DNA of 64,000 nt from Arthrobacter sp. SLBN-100 (GTDB taxonomy: Bacteria > Actinomycetota > Actinomycetes > Actinomycetales > Micrococcaceae): contig NZ_VFMY01000001.1 in the NCBI RefSeq assembly GCF_006715305.1, positions 2,170,001 through 2,234,000 on the forward strand, in the 5' to 3' direction. The position numbers and the translations under genes are program-made. Positions 44,722 to 53,187 of the stretch are shown here, one piece after another. Every line of letters starts with the position of its first letter. Within the stretch, counting starts at the first letter, position 1. The notes beneath the pieces were generated by a model. That model saw only the letters and a program-made list of their open reading frames with translations, did not search any database and was not told the DNA's origin.

Positions 44722-44755
44722 ATATCCACTGGTCCTTATCTATAGTGGTGGATAT
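44722..44755. promoter_or_regulatory. Inverted repeat upstream of the MerR regulator
   Basis: ATATCCAC (44722-44729) and GTGGATAT (44748-44755) form perfect 8-bp arms 18 bp apart in an AT-rich island between hsp20 remnant and MerR gene; TTTTTTATAG follows. It may be the regulator's operator and promoter. It is not the classical HspR HAIR sequence. Confidence 0.5.
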
Positions 44756-44819
44756 AGATTTTTTATAGCACCCATGGGAAACTGAAGCAAGATCACCGCA
44801 GGGAAATTTTGGAGAACCG

Positions 44820-45140
44820 ATGGCAGAACGGGAAGCAGGACGGGCCCCCGTGCCCGCGAAGGGGCGTGCACTGTATGCCATTTCCGTTGCGGCGAAGCTG
44901 GCAGGCACCGGCCAGCAGAACATCCGCCTCTACGAGACGCGGGGCCTCGTGACCCCGTCCCGTACTTCCGGCGGGACGCGGCAGTACAGTGATGCGGACA
45001 TCACCGTGCTGCTAAGGATCGGCGAACTCCTTGAACAGGGCCTGAACCTCGCCGGAATCGCCAAAGTGCTGGAACTGGAGGAAGCCAACCTCAAACTCCA
45101 TCGGGCCCTGAAGCGGGCCCGGTCCCGGCCGCCCGCCTGA
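44820..45140 (+). CDS. MerR-family regulator, HspR-like
   Basis: A 106-residue regulator with an N-terminal winged HTH: LYAISVAAKLAGTGQQNIRLYETRGLVTPSRTSGGTRQYSDADI is the MerR/HspR recognition pattern, and the helix ISxAAxLxGxxxQxLRxYE is the HspR form. The C-terminus ends in a short helix without effector-binding cysteines. Neighbouring J-domain and hsp20 sequences make a heat-shock repressor role likely. Start ATG 44820 follows a weak AAATTTTGGAGAACCG ribosome-binding region. Confidence 0.86.
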   Translation: MAEREAGRAPVPAKGRALYAISVAAKLAGTGQQNIRLYETRGLVTPSRTSGGTRQYSDADITVLLRIGELLEQGLNLAGIAKVLELEEANLKLHRALKRARSRPPA

Positions 45141-45151
45141 ATGGCCGCCAT

Positions 45152-45964
45152 TCATTCCCGCGGAGTTTCAGCCTTAGAGAGTTCGCCGGTGATCCGTTCG
45201 CCCGGAATCCTTGCCGTCCGCCAGGTATCCAGGGCAATGACTCCACCAAGGATCACCAGCGACAGCGAGAGGGAGGCCAGAGCGTCGCTAAGCCAGTGGT
45301 AGCCCAGGTACAACCGGCTGACGGAGGCCAGCACAATGCCGATCCCCGCCCCGATGAACCCCAGAACCGCGGACTTCCGGTTCTTCCGGCGGGAGTAAAT
45401 CAAGAACGTTCCCACCAGCAGGAAGTCGCAGGCCCCCAGGACGTGTCCGGAGGGGAACGAGAAGGTGCGGTCTATGCCGAAGAGCATTTGCTCCACCGGC
45501 GGACGGGAGCGGCGCACAATCTGGAGGATGATCTGCGAAATGATTACCCCGGAGAGCATCGCGGACGCCAGGACGATGGGACGCCAGGCGTGCTTGGCTG
45601 CGATTCCCCATACGACAACCACCACCAGCACGATGATGGGCAGGGCAATCGGACCAAAGACTATGGCCAGGAAGATCATGATGACTGTCAGCGTCTGGGA
45701 CCTCAGCCCGAGCAGCCAGTCGCGGACGGGCACGTCGGCTGCGGAGAGTCCGTCGGCCTGGACCACGCTGATGAGGGTGGCGAGGAAGAGCGCCAGCCCC
45801 ACCGCCACCAGGACGGCAGCCGAGCGGTACAGGCTGTGCCTGTCGGCCGGGTCCACATAGCGCTCCTCCACCACGAACTTGTCGTGGAAGGCCCGCCATC
45901 TGCCGGTACTCTTCCCGCTGGTTCCCGAGCCTGCTGATCCCTGCTGTCCCACCGGCACGTCCAT
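45152..45964 (-). CDS. PAP2-family membrane phosphatase
   Basis: A 270-residue membrane protein with about six helices. The acid-phosphatase triad motifs are present: RRSRPP (KxxxxxxRP region) near residue 153, SFPSGHVLG near 170 and SRLYLGYHWLSD near 220. Such enzymes dephosphorylate undecaprenyl pyrophosphate or phosphatidate-type lipids at the outer face of the membrane. The substrate is not resolvable here. Confidence 0.9.
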   Translation of the reverse strand: MDVPVGQQGSAGSGTSGKSTGRWRAFHDKFVVEERYVDPADRHSLYRSAAVLVAVGLALFLATLISVVQADGLSAADVPVRDWLLGLRSQTLTVIMIFLAIVFGPIALPIIVLVVVVVWGIAAKHAWRPIVLASAMLSGVIISQIILQIVRRSRPPVEQMLFGIDRTFSFPSGHVLGACDFLLVGTFLIYSRRKNRKSAVLGFIGAGIGIVLASVSRLYLGYHWLSDALASLSLSLVILGGVIALDTWRTARIPGERITGELSKAETPRE

Positions 45965-46089
45965 CCCTTGGTAGTGAATTTTGCCTAGGGTGAAGATTAT
46001 CCCTGTTCCGCCGGGATGGCGCGGCGGCAGTGGGCAGGCGGTTTTCCTGCTGATGTTCGGCGGCGGCCGGAATCGTCATATCCCGGAGG

Positions 46090-46095
46090 TAGCCT
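46090..46095 (+). promoter_or_regulatory. -10 box for a leaderless alkC-like transcript
   Basis: TAGCCT is followed by six bases and the ATG at 46102. Confidence 0.45.
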
Positions 46096-46101
46096 GACTG
46101 C

Positions 46102-47244
46102 ATGGGCGTGATGAACGAACTGATTGACCCGCCGGCCATAGCCAACCTCGTCGATATCCTCAGGGAAACCTCGATGGGAGTGCGGTGGGAGCGGACCGCT
46201 GCCGCCGCTGCGGGCCTCGGTGACCTCAATTTGCGGGCCCGGACCGATCTGGTGGCCCGGGCGCTCGTGGCTGACATCCGGGAGTGCAGCGACGGCAAGG
46301 CGTATACGACGGCGGCCGGCAGCTTCCGCGCTGCCCTGTCCGTCCCGGAATTCACCGGCTGGGTCCTGTGGCCGGTCTCGGAGGCGGCCGTCACCCTCGC
46401 CCTGGATTCCGGAGCCTTGGAGGACTTTGACGACAGCCTGGCGCTGCTGGCCGGACTCACGCCGAGGCTTACCGGGGAATTCGCCATCCGGCGTCTCCTC
46501 GCCAAGGACCCGGACCGCGCCCTGGAAGCAGTCCAGGCGTGGACGGGGAGCCCGGATGAGCACGTGCGCCGGCTGGCGAGCGAGGGCACCCGGCCCTATC
46601 TGCCGTGGGCGGTCCGCGTTCCCGCCCTCGTCCAGCGTCCTGAAGCCACCCTCCCCATCCTTGATGCCCTCTACCGGGATTCCTCGGAGTACGTGCGGCG
46701 TTCGGTGGCGAACCACCTCAACGACCTTGCCCGGCACGCCCCGGATGCCGTTGTTGCCGCCGCCCGGCGCTGGCTCTCCGCAGCGGACAGCAACACAGAG
46801 TGGGTGGTCCGCCATGGGCTCCGCACGCTGGTCAAGAAGGGACATCCCGGCGCGCTGGCACTGCTGGGCTTCGCCCCGGCGTCGGTGGCCGTTACCGGGC
46901 CGCGGCTTGACCAGGAAACACTCACCGTGCCGGGTGAGCTGACGTTCGCCTTTGAGATTTCCAATACCGGGGCGCAGGACGTGCGGCTCGCGGTGGACTA
47001 CCTGGTGCACTACCGGAAAGCCAACGGCAGCCTGTCCGCGAAGGTCTTCAAGATCTCCACCCTGACCCTTGCCCCGGGAGAGAGCCGGAGCCTGTCCAAA
47101 CGCCACGCCTTCCGGCAGATGACCACCCGGGTGCACCATCCAGGACTGCATGCGCTGGAGCTGCAGATCAACGGCGCCGTGCACGGGCGCACCGAGTTCC
47201 TGCTGGAGACGGCCTGGACCGAACCTAGAAGGAGCCTGTGGTGA
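46102..47244 (+). CDS. AlkC-like DNA alkylation repair protein with C-terminal Ig-like domain
   Basis: A 380-residue protein. Residues about 20-250 are HEAT-like helices with DEHVRRLASEGTRPYLPWA (the conserved R-R-L-A-S-E-G region), YVRRSVANHLNDLARHAPDAV and TEWVVRHGLRTLVKKGHPGAL, all characteristic of AlkC-type 3-methyladenine glycosylases. Residues 265-378 form a beta-sandwich (LTFAFEISNTGAQDVRLAVDYLVHYRK) like the Ig-like appendage of longer AlkC proteins. It should remove alkylated adenine from DNA. The 3' end overlaps the convergent subtilase gene by 20 bp. Confidence 0.87.
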   Translation: MGVMNELIDPPAIANLVDILRETSMGVRWERTAAAAAGLGDLNLRARTDLVARALVADIRECSDGKAYTTAAGSFRAALSVPEFTGWVLWPVSEAAVTLALDSGALEDFDDSLALLAGLTPRLTGEFAIRRLLAKDPDRALEAVQAWTGSPDEHVRRLASEGTRPYLPWAVRVPALVQRPEATLPILDALYRDSSEYVRRSVANHLNDLARHAPDAVVAAARRWLSAADSNTEWVVRHGLRTLVKKGHPGALALLGFAPASVAVTGPRLDQETLTVPGELTFAFEISNTGAQDVRLAVDYLVHYRKANGSLSAKVFKISTLTLAPGESRSLSKRHAFRQMTTRVHHPGLHALELQINGAVHGRTEFLLETAWTEPRRSLW

Positions 47245-49099
47245 ACTGCCAGCTCCGGCCGGCGAAGGGGTTCCCGGCCAGGTCGCGCACTGCGGCGCCG
47301 CCGCCGGTCACAGTCACGGTGTACTTGGTTTTGGCGGCCAGCGACTGCGACGGGTCCAGGATCCACTGATTGGTGGTTCCGTTCCGGTATACGGAGGCCG
47401 GCACCAGGGCTCCGGTGGCAGCGTTCTTGATGGTGAACGTGGTTCCGGTGACGCCCTGGACAGCCTCGTTGAAGGTGACGCTGATGCTGTTGGTCCGGCG
47501 CACCAGCAGCGCGTTGCTGCCCGGGGTGGTGCTGGTGACAAGGGGCGCGGGCCCGGTCAGGAAGCTCCAGCTGGTGGAGGCCAGCGGGGTGCCCGCACTG
47601 TCACGGATGGCCGAGGTCCCGCCCACCAGTGTCGCCGTGTAGCGCATGTCGGCGGCCAGGCTGGCGGCCGGATCGAGGGTGGCTGTGCGGGTGGTGGCGT
47701 TGTAAGCGACGGTGGCGGGGATAGCGCTGCCGGCCGCGTTTTTGAGCACGAACGTTCCGCTGGTGACGCCCTGGACTGCGGCGCTGAAGGTGGCCGTTAC
47801 GTTGGTTCCGGCCACCACGGCTGTGGCATCGGTCCCCGGCCTAACCGCGGTGACGGTGGGCGCGGGGGCAACCGGAGCGGGAGCGGGGGCAGCAGCAACA
47901 GTGCCGGCGAACAGCAGGCGGTTGGGAGTTCCGCTGGTGGCACCGGTGATTACCCCGGCGGTGGCGTTGGATGTCAGCGCAGCACCCACCTGGGCCGGGG
48001 TGAGGGCAGGATTCTGGGACAGCAGCAGCGCGGCCGCCCCTGCCGTGTGCGGCGAGGCCATTGAGGTCCCGGACATGGAGGCTGTGGCGGTGGCCGAGGT
48101 GTAGTAGGTGGAGGTGATGCCAACACCGGGTGCGTAGAGGTCCACGCAGGAGCCGAAGTTGGAGAAGGAGGCCTGCCGGTCGGCAGAGTCGCTGGCAGCC
48201 ACCGTAACGGCGGCGGGGACCCGGGCGGGAGAACTGTTGCAGGCGTCCACGGCGGAGTTGCCGGCGGCAACCACCGCGGTGACGCCGTCGTTGATTACTG
48301 CCTGGATGGCCGCATCCACCGTGGTGCTCGCGCCGCCGCCCAGGCTCAGGTTGGCCACCGCGGGCGTACCGGCGGTGTGGTTGGCGGCCACCCAGTCGAG
48401 CCCGGCCACCACGTCGGAGTTGTAGCCGGAACCGTTGCAGTCGAGCACCCTCACCGGCACCACGGTGGCAGCCTTTGCCACACCGTAGGTGGAGCCGGCC
48501 ACTGAACCGGCGACGTGCGTGCCGTGTCCGTTGCAGTCGCTCGATCCACGGCCATCGGCCACGGCAGACCAACCGGCGGCCACCCTGCCTCCGAAGTCGG
48601 TGTGCGAGGCCAGGACGCCCGTGTCCACCACGTAGGCCGTCACGCCGGCGCCGGAAGAGGTCCAGGTGTAGGACCCGGACAGGGGCAAGGACTTCTGGTC
48701 GATCCGGTCCAGGCCCCACGGTGCCGGCTGCTCGGTCGCGGAAACGGTGACGGGCAGATCCACTTCCACCGAGACCACGCGGCCGGAACGTGCCAGGGCC
48801 GCCGCCTGGGCAGGATTGGCGGTGACCACCGCGGCGCGGACGGCGTGTGAGAAGGTACGGCCGACGGCGACGCCCTGCGCCCGCAGTCCGGCCGCCTCTG
48901 CTGCCACGTCGGCATTCGCGCTGTACTGCACGATGTAGCGGGTGGCACCGGTACCAGCCGGTGGGACTGCCGATGCAGGAACGGCAGTGGCGGCGAGCGC
49001 GACGGCGGAAACCAGAACTGCTGCGGCGGAGAGCACAAAGGCGGGAGTACGAATTTTGGGGTCCTTGTTTTGGCGTTGTGGGCTGCGTGAGCGAAACAT
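47225..49099 (-). CDS. Secreted subtilisin-family (S8) serine protease with two C-terminal Ig-like domains
   Basis: A 624-residue secreted protease. Residues 1-45 are a signal peptide ending VPASAV. An inhibitor-I9-like propeptide follows ([18 protein letters not shown]). The S8 domain has catalytic Asp in YVVDTGV, His in [14 protein letters not shown] and Ser in SGTSMASPH, and resembles the proteinase K/aqualysin group. The last 220 residues hold two related Big_5-type domains (each with [18 protein letters not shown] or [18 protein letters not shown]). AAGGGCGG precedes ATG. Confidence 0.95.
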   Translation of the reverse strand: MFRSRSPQRQNKDPKIRTPAFVLSAAAVLVSAVALAATAVPASAVPPAGTGATRYIVQYSANADVAAEAAGLRAQGVAVGRTFSHAVRAAVVTANPAQAAALARSGRVVSVEVDLPVTVSATEQPAPWGLDRIDQKSLPLSGSYTWTSSGAGVTAYVVDTGVLASHTDFGGRVAAGWSAVADGRGSSDCNGHGTHVAGSVAGSTYGVAKAATVVPVRVLDCNGSGYNSDVVAGLDWVAANHTAGTPAVANLSLGGGASTTVDAAIQAVINDGVTAVVAAGNSAVDACNSSPARVPAAVTVAASDSADRQASFSNFGSCVDLYAPGVGITSTYYTSATATASMSGTSMASPHTAGAAALLLSQNPALTPAQVGAALTSNATAGVITGATSGTPNRLLFAGTVAAAPAPAPVAPAPTVTAVRPGTDATAVVAGTNVTATFSAAVQGVTSGTFVLKNAAGSAIPATVAYNATTRTATLDPAASLAADMRYTATLVGGTSAIRDSAGTPLASTSWSFLTGPAPLVTSTTPGSNALLVRRTNSISVTFNEAVQGVTGTTFTIKNAATGALVPASVYRNGTTNQWILDPSQSLAAKTKYTVTVTGGGAAVRDLAGNPFAGRSWQFTTGSF

Positions 49100-49138
49100 C
49101 CATCCGCCCTTACCAAGAGATTAGGACCCCACAAGGGG

Positions 49139-49165
49139 CAGGATCCCGGTCCTTGCGGGATCCTG
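49139..49165 (-). terminator. Hairpin after the epimerase-adenylate kinase unit
   Basis: CAGGATCCCG pairs perfectly with CGGGATCCTG around a 7-nt loop. It lies 40 bp downstream of the epimerase stop. No T-run, so it may be a weak or factor-dependent terminator. Confidence 0.55.
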
Positions 49166-49204
49166 TGCCAACCTTGGGTTATTCCTGCGCCGGGCAGAAA
49201 TCCC

Positions 49205-50077
49205 TTAGTTCGTGGCGCCTGCGGGGGTACCCGCAAGGTGATCCCGCCAGGAGTGTTCGGGCTCGAAGCCGAGCAGCCGCCGGGCCTTGTCAATGGACAG
49301 CATGGTCTCGTGCTCGCCCAACTCCTTGGTGACTTTGACGCCGGGGAACACTTCAGCAGCGAGGCTTGCGCTTGACCGGCTCATTACCGTGTCCGCGTTT
49401 GCGATGATGTACGCCTCGAATCCGGGCTGGCCGTTCTCCAGCGCGCGGGCCACGGCCTGCGCCCCGTCGCGCCCGTCGATGTAGCCCCAGAGGTTCCACT
49501 TCCGCAATGTTGCGTCGGCGTCGAAGCTTGGGAACCTGGCATAGTCCCCGGCGTCCATGACGTTGGAGAACCTCAGGCCGGAGATGCTCAGCTCCGGGTC
49601 CCAGCGGGTCAGCTCCACTGCCATCTGCTCCTCAAGGTGCTTCACCAGGGAGTAGGTGCTTTCAGGCCGTGCCGGGTACTCCTCATCCACGGGAATGTAG
49701 GGCGGGTCGACGTCGAAAGGCAGTCCCAGCACCGTCTCGCTGGACGCGTACACCACCTTCTTGATCCCGGCCCGGCGGGCCGCCTGGAAAACGTTGTAGG
49801 TGGCGAGCATATTGTTCTCGAAGGTGGCCGCGTCCGGGATGATGCCCGGCGCCGGAATGGCACCGAGGTGGACCACGGCATCAAATCCGCTGTGCCGGTC
49901 ATCGACGCCCAGCAGGACGTCAAGGACCTGGCCGTAATTGCGCAGGTCCACCACCACCAGCCCGGGGTTCCGCTCCCCTTCCCGGTCCAGGTTCAGCACC
50001 TCGTGTCCGTCATCCGCCAGCCGCCGGACAACGTGCCGTCCCAGCTTTCCGCTTCCCCCGGTTACTGCCACCCTCAT
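49205..50077 (-). CDS. NAD-dependent epimerase/dehydratase family protein
   Basis: A 290-residue extended SDR. TGGSGKLGRHVV is the NAD-binding motif, VVHLGAIPAPG the family strand, and YSLVKHLEE holds the catalytic Tyr-x-x-x-Lys. Relatives of this length act on nucleotide sugars or uronate-derived substrates; I cannot tell which. The start overlaps the stop of the adenylate kinase-type gene (ATGA). Confidence 0.9.
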   Translation of the reverse strand: MRVAVTGGSGKLGRHVVRRLADDGHEVLNLDREGERNPGLVVVDLRNYGQVLDVLLGVDDRHSGFDAVVHLGAIPAPGIIPDAATFENNMLATYNVFQAARRAGIKKVVYASSETVLGLPFDVDPPYIPVDEEYPARPESTYSLVKHLEEQMAVELTRWDPELSISGLRFSNVMDAGDYARFPSFDADATLRKWNLWGYIDGRDGAQAVARALENGQPGFEAYIIANADTVMSRSSASLAAEVFPGVKVTKELGEHETMLSIDKARRLLGFEPEHSWRDHLAGTPAGATN

Positions 50078-50667
50078 GCGCGTTCTCCCTTTCCGTTGAT
50101 GAAGCGTTCGATGGCGGTTATCGCCAGTTCGGTGATTTCGCCCGGATCTCCGCTGCCGTTCACAGACACCAGCAATCCCCGGCCGGCGTAGACAGACACC
50201 ACTTCGTGGGTCTCCCGGTGATACAGGTCAAGGCGGCGCCGGAACACATCCACCGTATCGTCCCTGCGGCCCTCCTTTTGTGCACGCTGCAGCATCCGCT
50301 GTTCCAGCTCGGAGTCGGAGGCACGAAGTTCTATCACTGCATCGAGGGAACCGCCCTGCGAAACCAGGAAGTTGTCCAGTTCCACCACCTGGGGTGCGGT
50401 GCGGGGGTACCCGTCCAAAAGAAAGCCGGCGCGGACGTCGGCATCCTCGAGGCGATCCTTAACCAAGGCGTTGGTAAGGTGGTCCGGCACAAAATCCCCG
50501 CCGTCGAGATACCTGGCAGCTTCGTTGCCCAGTTCCGTCTGCCTGCTGACATTGCTCCGGAAGATCTCACCGGTGGAGACCGCTGGAATACCGAAGTGCC
50601 GGGCCAACTGTTCGGCCTGGGTTCCCTTGCCGGAGCCGGGCGGACCGATGATGAGCAGTCTTGTCAT
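50074..50667 (-). CDS. Adenylate kinase family protein
   Basis: A 197-residue nucleoside monophosphate kinase. It has the P-loop GPPGSGKGTQAEQLA, the AMP-binding STGEIFRSN, LDGYPRTAPQ and the short-lid RRDDTVDVFRRRLDLYHRET. The short lid is normal for actinobacterial adenylate kinases. It is outside the ribosomal-protein secY-adk-map setting of the housekeeping gene, so it is probably a paralogue. It is first in a two-gene unit with the epimerase. Confidence 0.88.
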   Translation of the reverse strand: MTRLLIIGPPGSGKGTQAEQLARHFGIPAVSTGEIFRSNVSRQTELGNEAARYLDGGDFVPDHLTNALVKDRLEDADVRAGFLLDGYPRTAPQVVELDNFLVSQGGSLDAVIELRASDSELEQRMLQRAQKEGRRDDTVDVFRRRLDLYHRETHEVVSVYAGRGLLVSVNGSGDPGEITELAITAIERFINGKGERA

Positions 50668-50823
50668 GTTCCTGTCCCTCCGCGGCGCAGCAAGCGCTTT
50701 TCCGGGTCGGCAGCCGGCAGCCCCGGCGCTGCCCTATTCTGCCCATAACGGGCAACACAATGCCAGCCTCGGACCGGGATCGACGAGGCCCGCGACGTGC
50801 CGCGCCAGTGGCGAAAAGCGGCG

Positions 50824-50850
50824 TTGCCAGAGGCAAGAGCTGTATATACT
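50824..50850 (+). promoter_or_regulatory. Candidate promoter/operator of the ANTAR gene
   Basis: TTGCC-AGA-GGCAA (50824-50836) is a perfect interrupted palindrome overlapping a possible -35 (TTGCCA), with TATATACT at 50843-50850 as a -10. Confidence 0.45.
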
Positions 50851-50941
50851 TCTGCATATCGGTTTAGCAGCAGGCCGTTGGAAAGTTCTTCGATCCAGCG
50901 ACTTCAGCCGCTTGCCGCCCCTTCGGGTGGAAGGGGTTCTG

Positions 50942-51727
50942 TTGCCGGGTCGTTTTAACCTGAGCGAATGGCACCAAGAAACCGTGGCCAGCGAGTCAAC
51001 AGCAAAAACCGATACTTCAATAACTGAGCACCTGCATGAACTCGTCCTCAACAGCTCTGACGTTGAGGACTTCCTTAACGAACTGGCGCAGGTGTCCGCC
51101 CGTAATCTCTCCGAGCCCGGCGACGAGGTGCTCTGCGCCATCACCCTGTTGCGGCAACGGAAGGCTGCCACGGTGACCAGCAGCAGTCCGGCCGCCGAGG
51201 CCGTCGCGCGGCTTGAGTACGAGTTCAGCCAGACACCCAGCATGGAGGCTTCCGCGTCCCAGGCCACGGTCTCTGTGCCCGACGTCCGGGAGGACGGCCA
51301 CTGGCCTGAGTACTCCGCGTCCCTGCTGAGCCAGGGCATCCGCTCCGTCCTTGCCGTTCCGTTCGAGCTGGAGGGCGAGACGAAAGCGGCGCTGTTGCTG
51401 TACTCGAGCCGCCCCAACCGCTTTGAGTCCCGGGTGCTCGAGTTTGCTGAGGACTTCGTCTCCCAGACGTCCCTCGCGCTGCGGCTTGCGGTGCGCGTCG
51501 CGAATTACAGCGAGACTGCGGCCAACCTCCGGGCCACCCTGGAATCACGGACAGTGATCGACATGGCCGTGGGCATCATCATGGGCCAAAACAGGTGCAG
51601 CCAGCATGACGCTTTTGAGATCCTGAAGACGGCGTCGAGCACCCGCAATTCCAAGCTGCATGACGTGGCAGCATCAGTGGTTAACTCGCTTGGCCAGGGC
51701 CCTGCCCGCACCCACTACGACGGGTAG
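50942..51727 (+). CDS. GAF-ANTAR domain RNA-binding antiterminator
   Basis: About 261 residues. A GAF-like domain (residues about 40-185; IRSVLAVPFELEGETKAALLLYSSRPNRF) is followed by a C-terminal ANTAR domain (about 200-255; LRATLESRTVIDMAVGIIMGQNRCSQHDAFEILKTASSTRNSKLHDVA). ANTAR proteins bind paired hairpins in nascent RNA to prevent termination. The start is uncertain: TTG 50942 has AAGGGG at good spacing, GTG 50984 is the alternative. It precedes a response regulator by 29 bp. Confidence 0.85.
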   Translation: MPGRFNLSEWHQETVASESTAKTDTSITEHLHELVLNSSDVEDFLNELAQVSARNLSEPGDEVLCAITLLRQRKAATVTSSSPAAEAVARLEYEFSQTPSMEASASQATVSVPDVREDGHWPEYSASLLSQGIRSVLAVPFELEGETKAALLLYSSRPNRFESRVLEFAEDFVSQTSLALRLAVRVANYSETAANLRATLESRTVIDMAVGIIMGQNRCSQHDAFEILKTASSTRNSKLHDVAASVVNSLGQGPARTHYDG

Positions 51728-51756
51728 ACTAATGCAAACTTTCGCCGGGGGCTCCA

Positions 51757-52164
51757 ATGGAAAAGAAACGCGTCTGCGTGGTGGTTGAAGACGACGACGA
51801 TATCCGCGGACTGATTAGCGTCGTCCTGAGACGCGCAGGATTTGAGGTCAAGGCTGTGGCCACCGGTGCCGAGGGCATCACCGCTGCAGCAGACCCTGCC
51901 GTCTCACTGATCACCCTGGATTTGGGCCTGCCTGACATGGACGGGCACGTGGTGGCCCGCGCCGTAGCCGCCTTGAGCAAGGCTCCGCTCCTTTTCCTCA
52001 CGGCCAGGTCTGAGAACGACGACGTGTTGGCAGGCGTGGTCTCCGGCGCCGCCGCCTACCTCACCAAACCCTTCAGCCCCAGGGAACTGCGGGACGTGGC
52101 CGAACAGCTGTGCCCGGCTCCGCTTTCACAGCTTCCGCACATACCCGGCAAATCCCTCTGCTAG
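51757..52164 (+). CDS. Single-domain response regulator
   Basis: A 135-residue CheY-like receiver: acidic pocket VVEDDDDIRG near residues 10-14, phospho-acceptor Asp in LITLDLGLPDMDG, the Thr in FLTARS and Lys in YLTKPFSPREL. No output domain follows. No histidine kinase is in the window, so its partner is elsewhere. It lies 22 bp before the envelope operon, which it may control through a kinase or the ANTAR protein. Confidence 0.92.
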   Translation: MEKKRVCVVVEDDDDIRGLISVVLRRAGFEVKAVATGAEGITAAADPAVSLITLDLGLPDMDGHVVARAVAALSKAPLLFLTARSENDDVLAGVVSGAAAYLTKPFSPRELRDVAEQLCPAPLSQLPHIPGKSLC

Positions 52165-52186
52165 TTTGCCTGCCTAGAAATGAGGC

Positions 52187-53179
52187 ATGACTCCTCAGCA
52201 GAACAAACCCCGTAAAGGCACCCGTTTCCGGCGCGCCGCCGTTGCAGGCGCTGTTGCCCTCGCCCTTTCAGCCGGCGGCGCCACCGCTTGGGCCCTGGAC
52301 CGCTTCGTCATCCAGCATGTGGAGATCTCGGACGTCTCCGCCTACGAGGCCAGCACGGGCACCTCCGCAGGAACGTCCAACGGCACTTCCACCAGCACGA
52401 CGTCGGACACGTCCTCCACGAGTGCCGTCACCACTGACACCTCCTACGTGTCAGACAGCTCCAACATCAACATCTCGACCGTGACCACCGGCAGCGGCGA
52501 CAGCATGGTCACCTTCTACGTGGCCGACGTCGTACTCGATGACGCCACCACCCTGCAATCCGCCTTCGCCAATGACAGTTTCGGTGAAAACATCACCGAA
52601 ACCACGTCAGCCATCGCCGAAGCCAACAACGCGGTTTTCGCCATCAACGGCGACTACTACGGCTTCCGCGATACCGGCATCGTGATCCGCAACGGCGTGG
52701 TGTTCCGGGACGAGCGCGCCCGCCAGGGCCTGGCCTTTTACCGCGACGGAACGGTAAAGGTTTACGACGAAACCGCCACCACCGCCGAACAGCTCGTGGC
52801 GGACGGCGTCTGGAACACCCTCTCCTTCGGTCCCTCCCTGCTGGACAACGGCGAGGTGGCCGCGGACATCGAGGACGTTGAAGTGGACACCAACTTCGGC
52901 AACCACTCCATCCAGGGCGAACAGCCGCGCACCGCCGTCGGAATTATTGATGAAAACCACCTGGTATTTGTGGTGGTGGACGGCCGCAGCCCCGGCTACA
53001 GCGCCGGCGTCACCATGACCGGGCTCGCCGAAATCATGCAGGGCCTTGGTGCCACCACTGCCTACAACATTGACGGCGGCGGCTCCTCCACGATGTATTT
53101 CAACGGCGGCCTGGTCAACAACCCGCTGGGTGAAAACAAGGAACGCGGCACCTCCGACATCCTGTACATCGGGCAGTAG
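52187..53179 (+). CDS. Secreted NAGPA-type phosphodiester glycosidase
   Basis: A 330-residue exported protein. An N-terminal signal/anchor (RRAAVAGAVALALSAGGATAWA) is followed by a Ser/Thr-rich low-complexity stretch (residues 52-90) and a phosphodiester glycosidase domain: ADVVLDDATTLQSAFAND, FAINGDYYGFRDTGIVIRNG, QPRTAVGIIDENHLVFVVVDGR, NIDGGGSSTMYFNG. NAGPA-domain proteins remove terminal GlcNAc phosphodiesters or process exopolysaccharides and wall teichoic polymers. First gene of a tight envelope operon. Confidence 0.88.
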   Translation: MTPQQNKPRKGTRFRRAAVAGAVALALSAGGATAWALDRFVIQHVEISDVSAYEASTGTSAGTSNGTSTSTTSDTSSTSAVTTDTSYVSDSSNINISTVTTGSGDSMVTFYVADVVLDDATTLQSAFANDSFGENITETTSAIAEANNAVFAINGDYYGFRDTGIVIRNGVVFRDERARQGLAFYRDGTVKVYDETATTAEQLVADGVWNTLSFGPSLLDNGEVAADIEDVEVDTNFGNHSIQGEQPRTAVGIIDENHLVFVVVDGRSPGYSAGVTMTGLAEIMQGLGATTAYNIDGGGSSTMYFNGGLVNNPLGENKERGTSDILYIGQ

Positions 53180-53187
53180 GCCCGGCC

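Noticed and set aside
49205..50667. A horizontally acquired island around the epimerase and kinase genes
   Set aside because: Base composition and codon style look like the neighbours and there is no integrase, repeat border or tRNA nearby.
50372..50941. An N-terminal extension of the ANTAR protein over the adenylate kinase gene
   Set aside because: It overlaps a conserved gene on the other strand and lacks GAF or other domain sequence.
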